7,431 nucleotides of DNA. Origin: an uncultured bacterium. GTDB lineage: Bacteria; Methylomirabilota; Methylomirabilia; Rokubacteriales; CSP1-6. Positions 6,463 through 7,431 of the stretch are shown here, one piece after another. Numbering within the stretch: the stretch's first letter is position 1; every line of letters begins with the position of its first letter. The position numbers and the translations under genes were made by a program. Below the pieces are notes generated by a model. That model saw only the letters and a list, made by a program, of their open reading frames with translations. It ran no database searches and had not been told where the DNA came from. The DNA is taken from NCBI GenBank assembly GCA_946479205.1, contig CAMLFJ010000150.1, positions 1 to 7,431 on the forward strand, in the 5' to 3' direction.

Positions 6463-7431
6463 GCGGCCCCGCGCCTCGCGGAGCAGGCCGGGCCACTCCG
6501 CGGGCAGACGGATCGCCTTCGTCGTCGGATAGCCGAGGATGCCGTTGTGGGCGAAGGCGTAGGCGTTGGTGCGCAGCGGGTCGCCGCTCACCGCCACCAT
6601 CAGGTCCTCGGCCCGGCACACGATCGGCACCAGCCGCGTCGGATCCTCCGACTCCGCGAAGACGGGCGGGATCTGGCCGGCCGCGACCAGCGAGTGGAGC
6701 GTCGGCCGGCCCGGGACGAGATTGGTCCACTCGCCGATGTAGCGCTCGAGCTTCTCGGCGGGGATCCGGGCGAGCTCGAAGAGCCGTCGCTTGAGCGCCG
6801 GCTTGTCGAGGCCGCCCCGGGCCAGGGTCTCGGCCAGGATCGGGCTCAGGATGAGCAGCGGCCGCTGGCTCCCCGCCCCCATGCCCACCGTGAAGAGCAG
6901 CTCCCAGCCGACCTTGCCGACGATCGCGTCGGCCAGGTAGGACAGCATCCGGTCGGGCGCGTTCCCGAACACGGAGGCGATGACGCCGCCGCCGGTGTAG
7001 CGGGAGATCGTCACCGCGCTGCCGCCCGCGACGCCCTCGTCCTCCGCGATGGTCGTCCACCCGATGCGGCGCAGCGCCTCCTCGTTCTCGGCCAGGACCA
7101 CCCGCCAGGTATTGCCGAAGGTCCCCTTGTCGGTGCGGTGATGGAGGAAGCCCGCGACGTTGCGAAGGTACAGGCGCCAGAAGCGGCCGATGGTGGTATT
7201 GGCCTGGATGCCGTCACGCAGCGCGCCCTGCTCGTAGTTGAAGGCGAGCTCCTTGATGATCGGCCCGTTCAGGATGATCAGGGTCTCGGCCCCCGGCGTG
7301 TTGCCGCTGTGCTCGACGCCGTACCGGGGGTCGGCCATGGCCTCCACCAGCGCCACCAGGATCGGCATGTACTCGGGGCGGCACCCGGCCAGGACCCCGT
7401 TGACCGCCACGTTCCACACGGTGGCCCGGCG
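6460..7431 (-). CDS. Uncharacterised protein of the AGCRPEY-motif family (5' partial, divergent homologue)
   Basis: No function can be assigned. The frame is open to the right edge. The first residues (R-R-A-T-V-W-N-V-A-V) line up with ATVERVAAN at residues 107-115 of the neighbouring protein, so the GTG at 7419 is an internal valine and roughly 110 or more N-terminal residues lie outside the window. Counting from that GTG, it shares AGCRPEY (11-17), ILNGP (49-53), NTTIGR (75-80), ILSP (190-193) and a final LGYP (295-298). The shared segment after ILSP, with LARGGL, RRLF and IPAEK in this copy, is also recognisable in the homologue. It differs in having ISRYTGGG (138-145) and in lacking the terminal cysteine pair. 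The C-terminus is complete relative to the homologue. As the most upstream visible gene of the minus-strand unit, it points to a promoter beyond 7431. Confidence 0.85.
   Translation of the reverse strand, partial: RRATVWNVAVNGVLAGCRPEYMPILVALVEAMADPRYGVEHSGNTPGAETLIILNGPIIKELAFNYEQGALRDGIQANTTIGRFWRLYLRNVAGFLHHRTDKGTFGNTWRVVLAENEEALRRIGWTTIAEDEGVAGGSAVTISRYTGGGVIASVFGNAPDRMLSYLADAIVGKVGWELLFTVGMGAGSQRPLLILSPILAETLARGGLDKPALKRRLFELARIPAEKLERYIGEWTNLVPGRPTLHSLVAAGQIPPVFAESEDPTRLVPIVCRAEDLMVAVSGDPLRTNAYAFAHNGILGYPTTKAIRLPAEWPGLLREARGR

Noticed and set aside
5252..7060. A 602-codon minus-strand open frame covering both uncharacterised genes.
   Set aside because: It is a shifted frame of the two homologous genes with Arg/Gly/Ala-rich composition; the alternative frames are supported by motifs shared between the two copies.
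5263..7431. Selenocysteine (UGSC-type) protein in the window.
   Set aside because: No in-frame TGA, no Gly-Ser-Cys motif and no candidate SECIS element was seen; the stops of both genes are TAG.

Overview
The window is very GC-rich, almost fully coding bacterial DNA with extreme G/C preference at third codon positions. The gene set (branched-chain amino-acid-type ABC ATPases, an ATP-dependent hydantoinase/oxoprolinase pair and an uncharacterised protein family) resembles large-genome, high-GC soil or subsurface bacteria. Such lineages (Candidatus Rokubacteria/Methylomirabilota, some Beta- and Alphaproteobacteria) carry many Liv and Hyu copies. The lineage is inferred from gene content and protein style, not from a marker gene. 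No RNA gene, mobile element, CRISPR array or clear intrinsic terminator is visible.

Layout. Two cassettes face each other. On the plus strand, bases 1-1375 hold the 3' end of a Liv-type ABC operon: a LivG-like ATPase cut by the left edge, then a LivF-like ATPase overlapping it by 14 bases. On the minus strand, four genes run from the right edge towards the centre: a partial uncharacterised gene (7431-6460), a complete homologue of it (6444-5263), hyuB (5244-3490) and hyuA (3493-1391). hyuB and hyuA share an ATGA stop/start overlap. The cassettes converge at 1376-1390 with only 15 bases between stop codons. Gaps are 15 and 18 bases elsewhere in the minus-strand set, so it looks like one transcription unit whose promoter lies beyond 7431.

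How it may work together. HyuA/HyuB enzymes use ATP to open cyclic amides (5-oxoproline, hydantoins, lactams) or, in relatives, to carboxylate ketones. Liv-type transporters import amino acids, amides and other small polar compounds. A plausible reading is a locus for uptake and breakdown of a small amide-like compound, with the two homologous unknown proteins acting in the same pathway. Substrate and pathway are inference.

The most interesting part is the pair of homologous unknown genes at 5263-7431. They share motifs (AGCRPEY, NGP, NxTIGR, ILSP, GYP) and lie in the same reading frame, separated only by one TAG codon and five further codons. They may be a recent-looking split, or the precursor, of a two-domain protein, or two subunits of a hetero-oligomer.
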